64,000 nt of DNA, taken from NCBI GenBank assembly GCA_002840355.1, contig PHAL01000004.1:52074-116073 (forward strand), written 5' to 3'. The position numbers and the translations under genes are program-made. The notes under the pieces are model-generated. The model was not told where the DNA came from. It saw nothing but the letters and a program-made list of their open reading frames with translations, and searched no databases. The stretch is from Elusimicrobia bacterium HGW-Elusimicrobia-3. GTDB lineage: Bacteria; Elusimicrobiota; Elusimicrobia; Elusimicrobiales; UBA9959. Shown in pieces: positions 1-9,959 of this stretch (positions are counted from its first letter, which is position 1; each line of letters opens with the position of its first letter).

Positions 1-756
1 GCCGTCATCGGCTTCGCGCGCAAGGCCCGCACCTCGCGCGAGGAGAGCGATTATGTCTCGGAGAAGCTGCTCTCCTGCCTGGTGGCCTCGGGCAAGGTGA
101 ATTTGCTGGAGCGCTCGCAGCTGGGCCGCGTGCTGGAGGAGCGCAAACTGGCCGCGTCCGGCGTGGCGGCCGAGGGCGCCGAGCCGGGCCGGAAGATAGA
201 CCCCAGCGACGCCATCATAGTGGGCACCATCTTCGGCACCAAGGAACACCTCAAGATCATAGCCAAGATGATAGACCCGCTGACCGGCGCGGTGCTGCAT
301 ACCGTGGAGGCGCAGACCGAGCGGCAGTGGGACATGGTGGAGGACAGCCGGGGCTTCGAGTTCGACGTGCCCGACATGCGCGCGATAGCCGAGATGTTCG
401 ACGAGGAGGAGATCAGGCCGGAGCTGGTGGCCTTCCGCGACGCGCCCGCCGGCCTGAACACCGCCAGCTGCAACGCCCGCCGGGCCCGGCTGGCCGCCAT
501 GCAGAGCGCCGCGCTCGAGGCCAAGGCCAAGTACTGGGCCGGCCAGATGCGCGACCCCGCTTTCAACCGGGCGGGGCTGCGCCGCAATCCGGGCGGGGAA
601 ATAAAGGACCAGGCCGACCGCAGGAAGTTCTACGCTATGCTGCAGACGCTGCACCGCGCCCCCGCGGCCCCGCGCCTGTCGGTGACGGAAATGAACGCGG
701 TGATAAGGCTGATGCAGGAGGAGGAGAACATCTCCGACGACTGCGGCCTGCACTGA
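1..756 (+). CDS. CsgG/FlgO-like protein, 3' part
   Basis: The reading frame is open from base 1 to a TGA at 754-756, so the start lies left of the window. The first 120 residues have the layout of the CsgG/FlgO family: a strand AVIGF, a helix with conserved Glu/Ser, the segment LLERSQLGRVLEE, then DAIIVGTIF. Proteins of this type are usually periplasmic or outer-membrane-associated and help assemble surface structures. The last 110 residues are charged and helical and were not recognised. The family call rests on pattern recognition only. The next gene is on the opposite strand, so this is the end of a plus-strand unit. Confidence 0.5.
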   Translation, partial: AVIGFARKARTSREESDYVSEKLLSCLVASGKVNLLERSQLGRVLEERKLAASGVAAEGAEPGRKIDPSDAIIVGTIFGTKEHLKIIAKMIDPLTGAVLHTVEAQTERQWDMVEDSRGFEFDVPDMRAIAEMFDEEEIRPELVAFRDAPAGLNTASCNARRARLAAMQSAALEAKAKYWAGQMRDPAFNRAGLRRNPGGEIKDQADRRKFYAMLQTLHRAPAAPRLSVTEMNAVIRLMQEEENISDDCGLH

Positions 757-759
757 GCG

Positions 760-1122
760 TCAGGTTTTGGTGAGTTTTTCCAGCAGGTCCCGGATCTCGT
801 CTATGCCGAACGGCTTTATCAGGAAGCCGTCAGCCTGCACGCCCGGGGCCAGCGGGGCCTTGATATCGGAGACCGAGCCGGTGATGGCGACTATCTTCAT
901 GGCGGGGCAGGCCTGACGCACGCGCTTTATCACTTCCTCGCCGCGCATGTCGGGCATCTTCAGGTCGCAGACCAGGGCGTCGAAGCCGCAGCGGCCGGCC
1001 AGCTCCAGGGCTTGGGCCCCGTTGGCGGCCTCGGTAACTTCCCAGCCGCGCCCGGCCAGCGCGCGCCGCACATAGTTGCGCACCAGTTCCTCGTCGTCGG
1101 CTATCAGCACTTTCTTGCTCAT
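760..1122 (-). CDS. single-domain response regulator (CheY-like)
   Basis: A 120-residue stand-alone receiver domain. The acidic pocket D9-D10, phospho-acceptor D53 (in CDLKMP), T81 and K103 (in IKPF) are all present, so it should be phosphorylatable. There is no output domain, so it probably acts by protein contact or as a phosphorelay partner. Its ATG overlaps the end of the upstream kinase gene by 4 bp (ATGA-type), so the two are translationally coupled and the kinase is the obvious phosphodonor. Confidence 0.9.
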   Translation of the reverse strand: MSKKVLIADDEELVRNYVRRALAGRGWEVTEAANGAQALELAGRCGFDALVCDLKMPDMRGEEVIKRVRQACPAMKIVAITGSVSDIKAPLAPGVQADGFLIKPFGIDEIRDLLEKLTKT

Positions 1123-2669
1123 AGGGCAGGCAGATTAAGGGTGAAGGCGGAGCCGCCGCCCGGCCGGTCGGCTACCTTTATGGCGCCATTATGCCTGTTG
1201 ATGATGCCCAGGCAGACCGAGAGCCCGAGCCCCGTGCCCTTGCCCACGGCCTTGGTGGTGAAGAAAGGGTCGAAGAGTCGGCCGGCTATCTCCGGGCTGA
1301 TGCCGCCGCCGGTGTCGGCCACCTCCGCCACCACCGCCTGGCGGCCGCCATTGCCGTCCAGCGCCGTTGAAATGGTCAGCTCTCCGCCGTCGGGCATGGC
1401 GTCGCGCGCGTTGGTGAACAGGTTCAGGAAGACCTGCATCAGCTGCTGGAAGTCGGCGTTCACCATTGGGAGGCCCGGGGCCAGCCGCCGGTTGATCTTG
1501 ATGTGCTGCAGTTCCATCTGCCGCGCGCAGAGCGTGAGCGTTTCCTCTACCGCCTCGTTTAGGTTCACCGGCTCCAGGTGCGTTTTCTCCTGCCGCGAGA
1601 AAGAGAGCAGCGAGACTATGATCTTCTTGCACCTGAACACGGCCTTCTCTATGTCCTTGAGGTCGGCGTAGTTCTGGCCGGCCTTGTCGGTATTCTCCAT
1701 CACCAGCTGCGTCAGGCCCAGAATGCCCGAGAGCGGATTATTGATCTCGTGCGCCAGGCCGCCGGCCAGCTGGCCCAGCGCCGACATCTTTTCAGCCTGT
1801 ATCAGCTGGCCCTGCGTCTCCTGCAGCTGGCGGTAGAGGCTCGAGTTGCGCAGCGCCAGGCTCACCAGCGAGGCGAAGATCCTGGCGCGCTGCATGTCGT
1901 CCTCGGTGAAATAGGTCTCGTCCTCCAGGCGGCTGATGACGATAAGGCCCACCGGTTTATTGTCCTCGCGCAGCGGCAGGAACAGGGAGGATTTTAGACC
2001 GCCCAGCCCGGAGACGCCCGCGAAGCGCTTGTCGCCGGCGGGGTTCTCGGACAGCACGGCCGATTTGGAAGTTTCTGCGGGGGCGTCCATGATCCGCGAA
2101 CACATCTCCAGGCGCGACGCGGCCGCGCCTGGATCTTCCAGGCCGTCGGAAACGGCGATATAAAGTTGGCCGTCCCTGCCCGGCAGCACCAGCAGCGACT
2201 CTTCGGCCTTGAGTATGCGCGTGACCGAATCTATGATGACGCGCAGCTGCTCCTCGGGCTTGACGGTGGAGAAGATGGCCCGGGTGATGTCGTTGAACTT
2301 GCGCTTCTCCAGCGCGCGCTCCACCACCTTCAGCAGTTCCTTGATCTCGAAGGGCTTGTGCAGGTAGTCGAAGGCGCCCTTGCGCAGGCTCTCTATGGCC
2401 GTGCCCATGGTGCCGTGGCCGGTGGCTATGATGACCTCTATCTCGGGGTCCAGTTTCTTCATCTCGCCGAGCGCGGTGATGCCGTCCATGCCGGGCATCT
2501 GTATGTCCATGATGGCCAGGTCGTACTTGTTGGCCCCGACTTTGGCCACGCCCTGCTCGCCGTCCATCGCCGTCTGCACGGAGTAGCCGTACAGCTGCAG
2601 CGCCGAGGAGATCATGTCCGCTATCTGCGGCTCGTCGTCGACCACCAGTATGTTCGCTTTAGAGGTCAT
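1119..2669 (-). CDS. receiver-GAF-histidine kinase
   Basis: 516 residues. Order: receiver domain (1-120, D11-D12, phospho-acceptor D55, K105); GAF-like sensor domain (about 135-275); a helical linker; DHp domain with H-box GGLAHEINNP (H307); HATPase domain with N-box NLFTNARDAMPDGG, G1 box DTGGG and G2 box GKGTGLGL. No transmembrane segment is visible, so it is probably cytosolic. The receiver is N-terminal, unlike most hybrid kinases, so the protein may receive a phosphate from another kinase as well as signal to the coupled CheY-like protein. On the minus strand a TATACA/TACAAT-like -10 lies only 10-14 nt from the ATG. Confidence 0.9.
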   Translation of the reverse strand: MTSKANILVVDDEPQIADMISSALQLYGYSVQTAMDGEQGVAKVGANKYDLAIMDIQMPGMDGITALGEMKKLDPEIEVIIATGHGTMGTAIESLRKGAFDYLHKPFEIKELLKVVERALEKRKFNDITRAIFSTVKPEEQLRVIIDSVTRILKAEESLLVLPGRDGQLYIAVSDGLEDPGAAASRLEMCSRIMDAPAETSKSAVLSENPAGDKRFAGVSGLGGLKSSLFLPLREDNKPVGLIVISRLEDETYFTEDDMQRARIFASLVSLALRNSSLYRQLQETQGQLIQAEKMSALGQLAGGLAHEINNPLSGILGLTQLVMENTDKAGQNYADLKDIEKAVFRCKKIIVSLLSFSRQEKTHLEPVNLNEAVEETLTLCARQMELQHIKINRRLAPGLPMVNADFQQLMQVFLNLFTNARDAMPDGGELTISTALDGNGGRQAVVAEVADTGGGISPEIAGRLFDPFFTTKAVGKGTGLGLSVCLGIINRHNGAIKVADRPGGGSAFTLNLPAL

Positions 2670-2710
2670 AGTTTAAGGAATTGTATAAAAAATGGTCCGC
2701 CCGGCAGGCA

Positions 2711-2738
2711 AAAAAAAGCCCGCGAGGGGCTTTTTGTT
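2711..2738 (-). terminator. hairpin terminator, T-run on both sides
   Basis: Stem GCCC/GGGC (with an extra G) flanked by A7 on one side and T5 on the other. Read on the minus strand it ends in T7, the stronger orientation. No annotated minus-strand gene ends here, because the next one to the left (2669) starts here. The hairpin therefore suggests an unannotated minus-strand transcript. Confidence 0.6.
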
Positions 2739-2865
2739 TTGTACGGATTGGACTGCGCTAGCCCGCGACCCCGGCTTCGGGAATACTACGGAACTGGCCA
2801 CGAAGAATTACTAATAGATGTCTAACGGGGTAGGTGGTATATTTAGTGCAGAGGGGAGGGGGTGA

Positions 2866-3055
2866 AATGCAGACAAACACCATACAGCGCCGGGCGGCGC
2901 CTATCTCCACATTTTCTCTTCATAGAAGGGCGGCTGCCTCCGCGCGCAGGGCGGCGCGCGCTGCAAAGACCGGGCGCGGCCAGGTCCGCATCAGGTTCGA
3001 CTGCTTCCTTGAGATGGCAACGCTGCTCTGCCGCATTTACAGCAGGCTGAAATGA
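2866..3055 (+). CDS. possible small basic protein
   Basis: A 62-63 codon frame with an ATG preceded at good spacing by a purine-rich GAGGGGAGGGGG ribosome-binding site. The product is Arg/Ala-rich and very basic, has two Cys near the end, and resembles nothing I recognise. In GC-rich DNA such frames arise by chance, and the only support is the ribosome-binding site. It may instead be leader sequence of the downstream cyclase gene. Confidence 0.2.
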
Positions 3056-3161
3056 AAATGCAGTCGAAGCCGCGCCGGCTGCCTTTTCCGCCGGGTTTCT
3101 TACCTGGTCGCGGCGGCCCCGCATAACAGGCGGGAAGCAGGCGGTGTCACCGGGATAAGCC

Positions 3162-4256
3162 ATGTCAGACCAGAAAAAAACCAAGATCCTATTGGCTGAA
3201 GATGACGAAACCTTCAGGAACTTCTGCGTCCGGACTCTGCTGGAGAGCGGGTATGATGTGAAGACGGCCGCGAGCGGGGACGAGGCGGCGGCCCTCGCCG
3301 GCGACTTCCCCGACATCCTCGTCAGCGACATTTCCATGCCGGGGAAGATCAACGGCCTAGACCTCACCAGGATCTACAAGAACGCCGGTTATACCGACGT
3401 GATAATAATGACGGGGGAGCCCGACCTGGATACCGCGGTAGAGGCCCTGAAATTAGGCGCCTACGACTATCTCTTCAAGCCCTTCACCGCCGATTTCCTG
3501 CTGGGGGCGGTGCGCCGCTGCGAGGAGAAAAGAAATCTTTCGGATAACCTGAAAAGGGAGACGGCCCTCAGGGAAGAGCTTTTTAAGGTTTATTTCGAGC
3601 TCACCAAGCTGAGCAAGTTAAGGGAAACCTTCGGCCAGTTCGTGAGCAGGGAGATAGCGGGCTTTCTGACCGATCACGCCGATAACTCCGGGATCAAAGC
3701 CGGCAAGCTGCCGGTCACGGTCCTGTTCGCCGATGTCAGGAATTTCACGGCCTTCTCCGCCGCGGGCGAGCCCGCCGAAGTGGCCTCCGCCCTCAACGAG
3801 ATCCTGACGATCGTCTATAACGGGGTCAACTCGGAAAAGGGCATACTGAACAAATTCCTCGGCGACGGGGCCATGGCCTTCTGGGGCGCCCCGCTCAAGG
3901 AGGAGCGGCACGCGCAGGCGGCCGCGCGCGCGGCCCTCAGGATACGCAAGGATATGGAGGCTTGGGCCGCTATGCGGGTGGAGCGCGGGCTGCCGGTGAT
4001 GGCGCTGGGGATAGGCATCAACACCGGCCAGGTGATGGCGGGCTGCGTGGGCGCGCCGGAGCGGAGCGAATATACCGTGATGGGATCTGTGGTCAACCTG
4101 GCGTCCCGGCTCGTGGGCGCCGCCGGCGAGGGGGAGATACTGCTGGGGCCTGACACCGCTTCTGTTTTGAGGGGCGGCTTTGATCTGAAAAGCCGCGGCC
4201 GGATGAAATTCCAGGGAATAGAGGAGCCTGTGGAGGCATATGAGCTCCTCGGCTGA
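3162..4256 (+). CDS. receiver-class III nucleotide cyclase
   Basis: 364 residues. An N-terminal receiver (D14-D15, phospho-acceptor D56, K106) is joined by a helical linker (about 120-175) to a class III adenylate/guanylate cyclase domain (183-364). Metal-binding Asp are D191 (in FADVRNFT) and D235 (in KFLGDG); the transition-state pair N312 and R316 lies in VNLASR. K231 and T305 occupy the purine-selecting positions, a pattern usual in bacterial adenylate cyclases of the IIIb type. All catalytic residues are present, so it should make a cyclic nucleotide, probably cAMP, under control of phosphorylation. Possible receivers in the window are the cyclic-nucleotide-binding channel at 57552-59060 and the Pycsar-effector-like protein beside it. 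Confidence 0.9.
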   Translation: MSDQKKTKILLAEDDETFRNFCVRTLLESGYDVKTAASGDEAAALAGDFPDILVSDISMPGKINGLDLTRIYKNAGYTDVIIMTGEPDLDTAVEALKLGAYDYLFKPFTADFLLGAVRRCEEKRNLSDNLKRETALREELFKVYFELTKLSKLRETFGQFVSREIAGFLTDHADNSGIKAGKLPVTVLFADVRNFTAFSAAGEPAEVASALNEILTIVYNGVNSEKGILNKFLGDGAMAFWGAPLKEERHAQAAARAALRIRKDMEAWAAMRVERGLPVMALGIGINTGQVMAGCVGAPERSEYTVMGSVVNLASRLVGAAGEGEILLGPDTASVLRGGFDLKSRGRMKFQGIEEPVEAYELLG

Positions 4257-4320
4257 CGGCCGGTGGAAACAAGCCGGAGCTTAAGCGGTAAAATGCCGCG
4301 ATAGCGGCACCGCCGCCGGT

Positions 4321-4346
4321 GAGCGGGCCAAACCGCTCCTTTTTTT
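4321..4346 (+). terminator. rho-independent terminator
   Basis: Stem GAGCGG (4321-4326) / CCGCTC (4333-4338) followed by a run of seven T. It sits between the cyclase gene and the double-receiver gene, only 27 bp before the latter's ATG, so it may act as a partial terminator or attenuator. Confidence 0.75.
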
Positions 4347-4372
4347 GTAACGCGGTTCCGCATGGGGGCAAT

Positions 4373-5164
4373 ATGGCAAAGATACTGATCATAGACGACG
4401 ACGGGACAGTGTGCGACGCCCTGGAGATATTTCTTGCCAGGGACGGGCACCTGGTTTCAAAGGCGGCGGATGGCGGCAAGGGGGTGCAGGCGTATCAACA
4501 GAATGCCCCGGACTTGGTCGTGCTTGACCGGGATCTGCCTGTTATGACCGGCTCGGCCGTGCTGAAAAAGATACGCGAAGTATCGGCCACAACCCCGGTG
4601 GTAATGCTGACGGGGCACGACAAGCCTGAAGACGCGGCTGAATATCTGCGCGCCGGGGCTACGGCTTTCCTTTCAAAAAAAGACGGCCTGCTGAAAGCTT
4701 TAGACGAGATAGACCAACTCTTAGGCCTGCGGAAAAAGGCGCCCGCGCCGGCGGCTACCCGCCCCGTGTCTCCGGCCGCCGCGGCGGCCGGGCGCGGCAT
4801 TGTGCTGGTGGTGGATGACGACGAGGCCATAGTTAACGCGCTAGCCACGCACCTGTCTTCCCTGGGCCACGAAGCGCTTCAGGCCGGGGACGGCGAGCGG
4901 GCAGTACAGCTGGCCCGTGCCCGCCAGCCGGACATAGTGCTGCTGGATATTACAATGCCGGGCAAGGACGGCGTGGAGGTTCTCCGTGAACTTGTCCCGG
5001 AGCTTCCCTACACCGGTTTTATCATGCTGACCGGCAATGAGGATAAAAAGGTGGCGCAGGCTTGCTTGAAGATAGGCGCTTTAAATTACCTTGCCAAGCC
5101 GGCCGATATGGCGGCGATTGACGAGTTGATAAAGGGCTGGATACTTTGCAGCCCAAGGCATTAA
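4373..5164 (+). CDS. tandem double receiver protein
   Basis: 263 residues. Two complete receiver domains: residues 1-118 (D8-D10, phospho-acceptor D52) and 141-263 (D148-D150, phospho-acceptor D192, K234 region). They are joined by an Ala/Pro-rich linker at about 122-140. There is no DNA-binding, enzymatic or kinase domain. The start is the ATG at 4373, preceded by a G5 ribosome-binding site; an in-frame upstream ATG lies within the terminator and is not used here. Such proteins work as phosphate sinks or relays. The cluster 760-5164 thus holds five receiver domains but only one kinase. Confidence 0.85.
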   Translation: MAKILIIDDDGTVCDALEIFLARDGHLVSKAADGGKGVQAYQQNAPDLVVLDRDLPVMTGSAVLKKIREVSATTPVVMLTGHDKPEDAAEYLRAGATAFLSKKDGLLKALDEIDQLLGLRKKAPAPAATRPVSPAAAAAGRGIVLVVDDDEAIVNALATHLSSLGHEALQAGDGERAVQLARARQPDIVLLDITMPGKDGVEVLRELVPELPYTGFIMLTGNEDKKVAQACLKIGALNYLAKPADMAAIDELIKGWILCSPRH

Positions 5165-5200
5165 CCCCCGGTTTGCGCTTGCAAAGAATCCGCAGCAATT

Positions 5201-5224
5201 AAAAAGCCCCTTGCGGGGCTTTTT
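5201..5224. terminator. bidirectional terminator
   Basis: Perfect stem AAAAAGCCCC / GGGGCTTTTT with loop TTGC. It serves the double-receiver gene on the plus strand and the two tRNA-Ser genes on the minus strand. Confidence 0.85.
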
Positions 5225-5233
5225 AAATTGCTA

Positions 5234-5318
5234 CGGAGAGGGAGGGATTCGAACCCTCGAAGGTTTGACCCTTACAGGTTTTCGAGACCTGCTGTTTCAA
5301 CCGCTCACACACCTCTCC
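5234..5318 (-). tRNA. tRNA-Ser(CGA)
   Basis: 85 nt with a long variable arm as expected for tRNA-Ser. Acceptor GGAGAGG/CCTCTCC, discriminator G, anticodon stem CAGGT/ACCTG with loop CTCGAAA (anticodon CGA, reads UCG), T arm GAGGG-TTCGAAT-CCCTC. CCA is not encoded. It is transcribed towards the terminator at 5201-5224, downstream of tRNA-Ser(TGA). Confidence 0.95.
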
Positions 5319-5348
5319 GTAAATCCAGGCGACGCTGGTGAAAACTGG

Positions 5349-5436
5349 CGGAAGGAGTGGGATTCGAACCCACGGTACGGATTAACCGTACACCGGTTTT
5401 CAAGACCGGCGCCTTAAACCGCTCGGCCATCCTTCC
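5349..5436 (-). tRNA. tRNA-Ser(TGA)
   Basis: 88 nt. Acceptor GGAAGGA/TCCTTCC, discriminator G, anticodon stem CCGGT/ACCGG with loop CTTGAAA (anticodon TGA), long variable arm, T arm with GGTTCGAATCC. CCA is not encoded. It is co-transcribed with tRNA-Ser(CGA), 30 bp apart. Confidence 0.95.
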
Positions 5437-5457
5437 CTGCCGGCTACAGCGCCTTAC

Positions 5458-5494
5458 TAGAATGATATAATATAAAATTATATAAGGCTGTTAA
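5458..5494. promoter_or_regulatory. AT-rich divergent promoter region
   Basis: On the plus strand TAGAAT (5458-5463) and TATAAT (5466-5471) are -10 candidates for glmM. On the minus strand TTAACA, a 16 nt spacer and TATTAT form a promoter pointing to the tRNA-Ser pair. The AT-rich block stands out in GC-rich surroundings. The assignments are by consensus match only. Confidence 0.55.
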
Positions 5495-5510
5495 AAGCGG
5501 GGCTTGAATA

Positions 5511-6878
5511 ATGGGCAAACTTTTTGGCACTGACGGCATACGCGGCATCACCTGGGATTATCCCTTTACACCCGATTTCATTCGCAAAATAGGCTACGCG
5601 GCCTCCCTTGTGCTGCCTAAGTACAAGAAGAAGGGGCATGCCGGCAAGCCGGTGGTGCTCATAGGCATGGATTCCCGCGCCTCCGGCCGGCTGATAAAGA
5701 AGTACCTGGTGGAAGGCCTGGGCGCGAGCAAGTTCAAGGTCATAGACCTGGGCATCATCCCCACGCCGGCCGTCTCGTACCTGGTCAAGCGCGAGAACGC
5801 CGACTTCGGCATAGTGATCTCCGCCAGCCACAACCCGCCGGAGTTCAACGGCATCAAGTTCTTCTCCAGCGACGGCCTCAAGCTCAACGACGCCATCGAG
5901 AACAAGATAGAGAAGCTGCTGCTCGGTAAGGAGCCGCTCAAGTTCCGCCCGTCGCATCCCGGCCTGCACAAGAAAGATTTCACGCGCGACTACGAGGATT
6001 TCCTCAAGTGCACGCTGCCCCCGGGCTTCAACCTGAAGGGGCTGAAGATCCTGCTCGACTGCGCCAACGGCGCCGCCTACAAGATAGCCCCTCGCGTGTT
6101 CCGCGACCTGGGCGCCAAGGTGAAGGTGATAGGCGACAAGCCCAACGGCAAGAATATCAACATGGGCTGCGGCGCCCTGCATACCGAAAAGATGGCCGCC
6201 GCCGCCGCTAAATGGGGCGCTTTCTGCGGCATCAGCTTCGACGGCGACGCCGACCGCTGCATGTTCGCCGACGAGAAGGGCGCGCAGCTGGACGGGGACG
6301 ACGTGATAGCGATGGCCGCCCCTTACATGAAGCAGCGCGGCCGCCTCACCAATAACGGCGTCTCGCTCACCTTCATGTCCAACTGCGGCCTGCTGAAATA
6401 CCTGCGCGACCAGGGCATCAGCGTGGCCGAAGTCCCGGTGGGCGACAAGAACGTCACCGACGCGATGGAGAAGGGCGACCTGAAGCTGGGCGGCGAGACC
6501 AGCGGCCATATCATTTTCCGCGAGTTCGCCCCCACGGGCGACGGCATACTCACCTCGCTGCAGACGCTGGCCGCCGTGCTGGACATGGGCAAGCCTTTCA
6601 GCTGGTTCGGCCGCCACTGGAGCCGCTACCCGCAGGTGGTGGAGAAGGTGAAGGTGTCGAGCAAGCCCGATTTCAAGGCGGTGCCCGGCTTCAGCGAGAA
6701 GCTTTCGAAGCTGGAAGGCGGCCTGAAGGGCAACGGCCGCATCTTCATCCGCTATTCCGGCACCGAGCCGCTGCTGCGCCTGCTGGTGGAAGGCGAGAGC
6801 CGCGGCAAGATAAAGGCCATCGCCGACGACCTGCTTGAGCATTACCGCAAGCATTCCGGCGCCGTGGCCGCGCGCTGA
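5511..6878 (+). CDS. glmM: phosphoglucosamine mutase
   Basis: 455 residues, close to the usual length. Converts glucosamine-6-phosphate to glucosamine-1-phosphate for UDP-GlcNAc, peptidoglycan and lipopolysaccharide synthesis. Begins MGKLFGTDGIRG as is standard. The phosphoserine loop SASHNP has S106 as catalytic serine; the metal loop DGDADR is near residue 245; the phosphate-binding loop RYSGTEP is near the C-terminus. The cytosolic enzyme is normally activated by phosphorylation of that serine. It heads a long same-strand run; glmS lies two genes downstream, so two consecutive steps of the pathway are probably co-expressed. Confidence 0.97.
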   Translation: MGKLFGTDGIRGITWDYPFTPDFIRKIGYAASLVLPKYKKKGHAGKPVVLIGMDSRASGRLIKKYLVEGLGASKFKVIDLGIIPTPAVSYLVKRENADFGIVISASHNPPEFNGIKFFSSDGLKLNDAIENKIEKLLLGKEPLKFRPSHPGLHKKDFTRDYEDFLKCTLPPGFNLKGLKILLDCANGAAYKIAPRVFRDLGAKVKVIGDKPNGKNINMGCGALHTEKMAAAAAKWGAFCGISFDGDADRCMFADEKGAQLDGDDVIAMAAPYMKQRGRLTNNGVSLTFMSNCGLLKYLRDQGISVAEVPVGDKNVTDAMEKGDLKLGGETSGHIIFREFAPTGDGILTSLQTLAAVLDMGKPFSWFGRHWSRYPQVVEKVKVSSKPDFKAVPGFSEKLSKLEGGLKGNGRIFIRYSGTEPLLRLLVEGESRGKIKAIADDLLEHYRKHSGAVAAR

Positions 6879-6906
6879 TTTTTGGGAAGATTTACCGGAG
6901 GATACC

Positions 6907-7626
6907 ATGAGAAACATTAAACTCGGTGTGAACATAGACCACGTGGCCACGCTGCGCCAGGCGCGCGGCGAGAAGAACCCCGACACGGTGGAAGCCGCGC
7001 GCGTGGTTTACAGCTCCGGCGGCGACCTGGTGGTGATGCACCTGCGCCAGGACCGGCGCCACATACAGGATTCCGATATAGAGCGGGTCCGCCACGAGGT
7101 GAAGGGCCTGATCCACCTGGAGATGGCCGCCGTCCCCGAGATGGAGAAGCTGGCGCTGCGCTTCCGCCCCGACTCCGTCTGCCTGGTGCCCGAGTCCCCC
7201 AAGGAACTCACCACCCAGGGCGGCATGAAGCTCGACGGCAAGAACCCCGCGCTCGAGAAGATCATCAAGAGCCTGTCCAAGTCCGGCATAGAGGTCAGCG
7301 TGTTCGCCGACCCGGAGCCGGGCGCCATCCGCGCCGCCCACAACATGGGCGCCGACAGCATAGAGCTGTGCACCAAGAACTACGCCGCATGCTGGGGCAA
7401 GAAGCTGCAGGCCCGGGAGCTCGAGAAGCTGCAGCTGGCCGGCTTCCTCGTCAAGGAGCTGGGCATGGAACTGCACGCCGGGCACGGCCTGGACTACTAC
7501 AACGTGGCCCCGGTGGCCCGCATCGAGGGCATGGACTGCCTCAATATCGGCTTCTCCATAGTATCGCGCGCCATGTTCGTCGGCCTCAAGGGCGCCGTGG
7601 CCGAGATGAAGCGCCTGATACAGTAG
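6907..7626 (+). CDS. pdxJ: pyridoxine 5'-phosphate synthase
   Basis: 239 residues, the family's normal length. Condenses 3-amino-2-oxopropyl phosphate with 1-deoxyxylulose-5-phosphate to form pyridoxine 5'-phosphate (vitamin B6). Typical motifs: N-terminal LGVNIDHVATLRQARG, HLEMAA, ELHAGHGLDYYNV and NIGFSIVSRA at the C-terminal phosphate-binding site. The start at 6907 was chosen for the CCGGAGG ribosome-binding site and the canonical MRNIKLGVNIDH opening; an upstream in-frame ATG lies inside glmM. It is sandwiched between glmM and glmS. Confidence 0.97.
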   Translation: MRNIKLGVNIDHVATLRQARGEKNPDTVEAARVVYSSGGDLVVMHLRQDRRHIQDSDIERVRHEVKGLIHLEMAAVPEMEKLALRFRPDSVCLVPESPKELTTQGGMKLDGKNPALEKIIKSLSKSGIEVSVFADPEPGAIRAAHNMGADSIELCTKNYAACWGKKLQARELEKLQLAGFLVKELGMELHAGHGLDYYNVAPVARIEGMDCLNIGFSIVSRAMFVGLKGAVAEMKRLIQ

Positions 7627-7637
7627 GCGCCGCCCCG

Positions 7638-7679
7638 GAACGCAGAACACCGGCGCCCGCGCCCCGCTGTTCTGCGTTC
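7638..7679 (+). promoter_or_regulatory. long hairpin in glmS leader
   Basis: Perfect 12 bp stem GAACGCAGAACA (7638-7649) / TGTTCTGCGTTC (7668-7679) with an 18 nt GC-rich loop, then TGTCTTG. It lies in the 86 nt between pdxJ and glmS. It may be a weak terminator/attenuator or an RNA element controlling glmS. A similar hairpin followed by the same TGTCTT stands after rplY (21203-21250), which favours a terminator design. Confidence 0.5.
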
Positions 7680-7712
7680 TGTCTTGTAACCCCAGGAAGG
7701 AACACTTCAACT

Positions 7713-9586
<1,874 letters not shown>

Positions 9587-9587
<1 letters not shown>

Positions 9588-9958
9588 TGGCCGCCAAGAC
9601 CCCCAAGCGGCCGCCGGCCGTGGCCGGCCTGGGCGTGGACCTGGCCGAGGTGGCCAGGATAAAGCGCCTGGCCGCCAAGCCCGAGTTCCTGCGGCGGGTC
9701 TTCACCCCGGGCGAGCTGGCCTACGCCGGCAAAAGCAGGAACAGGTTCGAGCGCCTGGCCGCGCGTTTCGCCGTGAAGGAGGCCGTCATCAAGGCCCTCG
9801 ACGAGACCTCGCTGCCGCTCAACGCCATCGAGGTGGAGAATACGGAGAGCGGCCGCCCGCGCGTGGGCGTGAAGGGCAGGCCCGGCCTGCAATTGATGGT
9901 TTCCATTTCCCACACGGCCTCTTATGCCGTGGCCGCCGTGATAGCTTTTAAAGCCTGA
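9587..9958 (+). CDS. acpS: holo-[acyl-carrier-protein] synthase
   Basis: 123 residues, the family's size. Transfers 4'-phosphopantetheine from CoA to acyl carrier protein. Visible motifs: GLGVDLAEVARI with the metal-binding Asp, and RLAARFAVKEAVIKAL with the WAAKEA-like Glu. The start overlaps the glmS stop (TGATG), implying translational coupling. An ~11-residue basic N-terminal extension precedes the canonical start. The next gene begins 1 bp after the stop. Confidence 0.94.
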
Positions 9959-9959
9959 A

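Larger units (their letters stand above)
2670..3161. other. 492 bp intergenic region
   Basis: Gap between the divergent kinase gene and the receiver-cyclase gene. It holds a rho-independent-type hairpin at 2711-2738, a possible minus-strand small RNA ending at that hairpin (about 2739-2840), and one doubtful small plus-strand frame (2866-3055). No tRNA cloverleaf or repeat was found, and I could not identify a convincing promoter for the cyclase gene. Confidence 0.5.

Noticed and set aside
2741..2820. tRNA or tmRNA near the first terminator
   Set aside because: No T-arm GTTCNA motif, no cloverleaf and no tmRNA tag sequence on either strand.
5211..5417. 68-codon frame over the tRNA-Ser pair
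   Set aside because: It is the reverse complement of two tRNA genes, a common false ORF.
7368..7712. N-terminal extension of glmS
   Set aside because: It lies in pdxJ in another frame, and GlmS needs Cys2 directly after the initiator Met.
7627..7712. glmS ribozyme
   Set aside because: The leader is only 86 nt and has a single simple hairpin; the ribozyme needs a longer multi-stem core.
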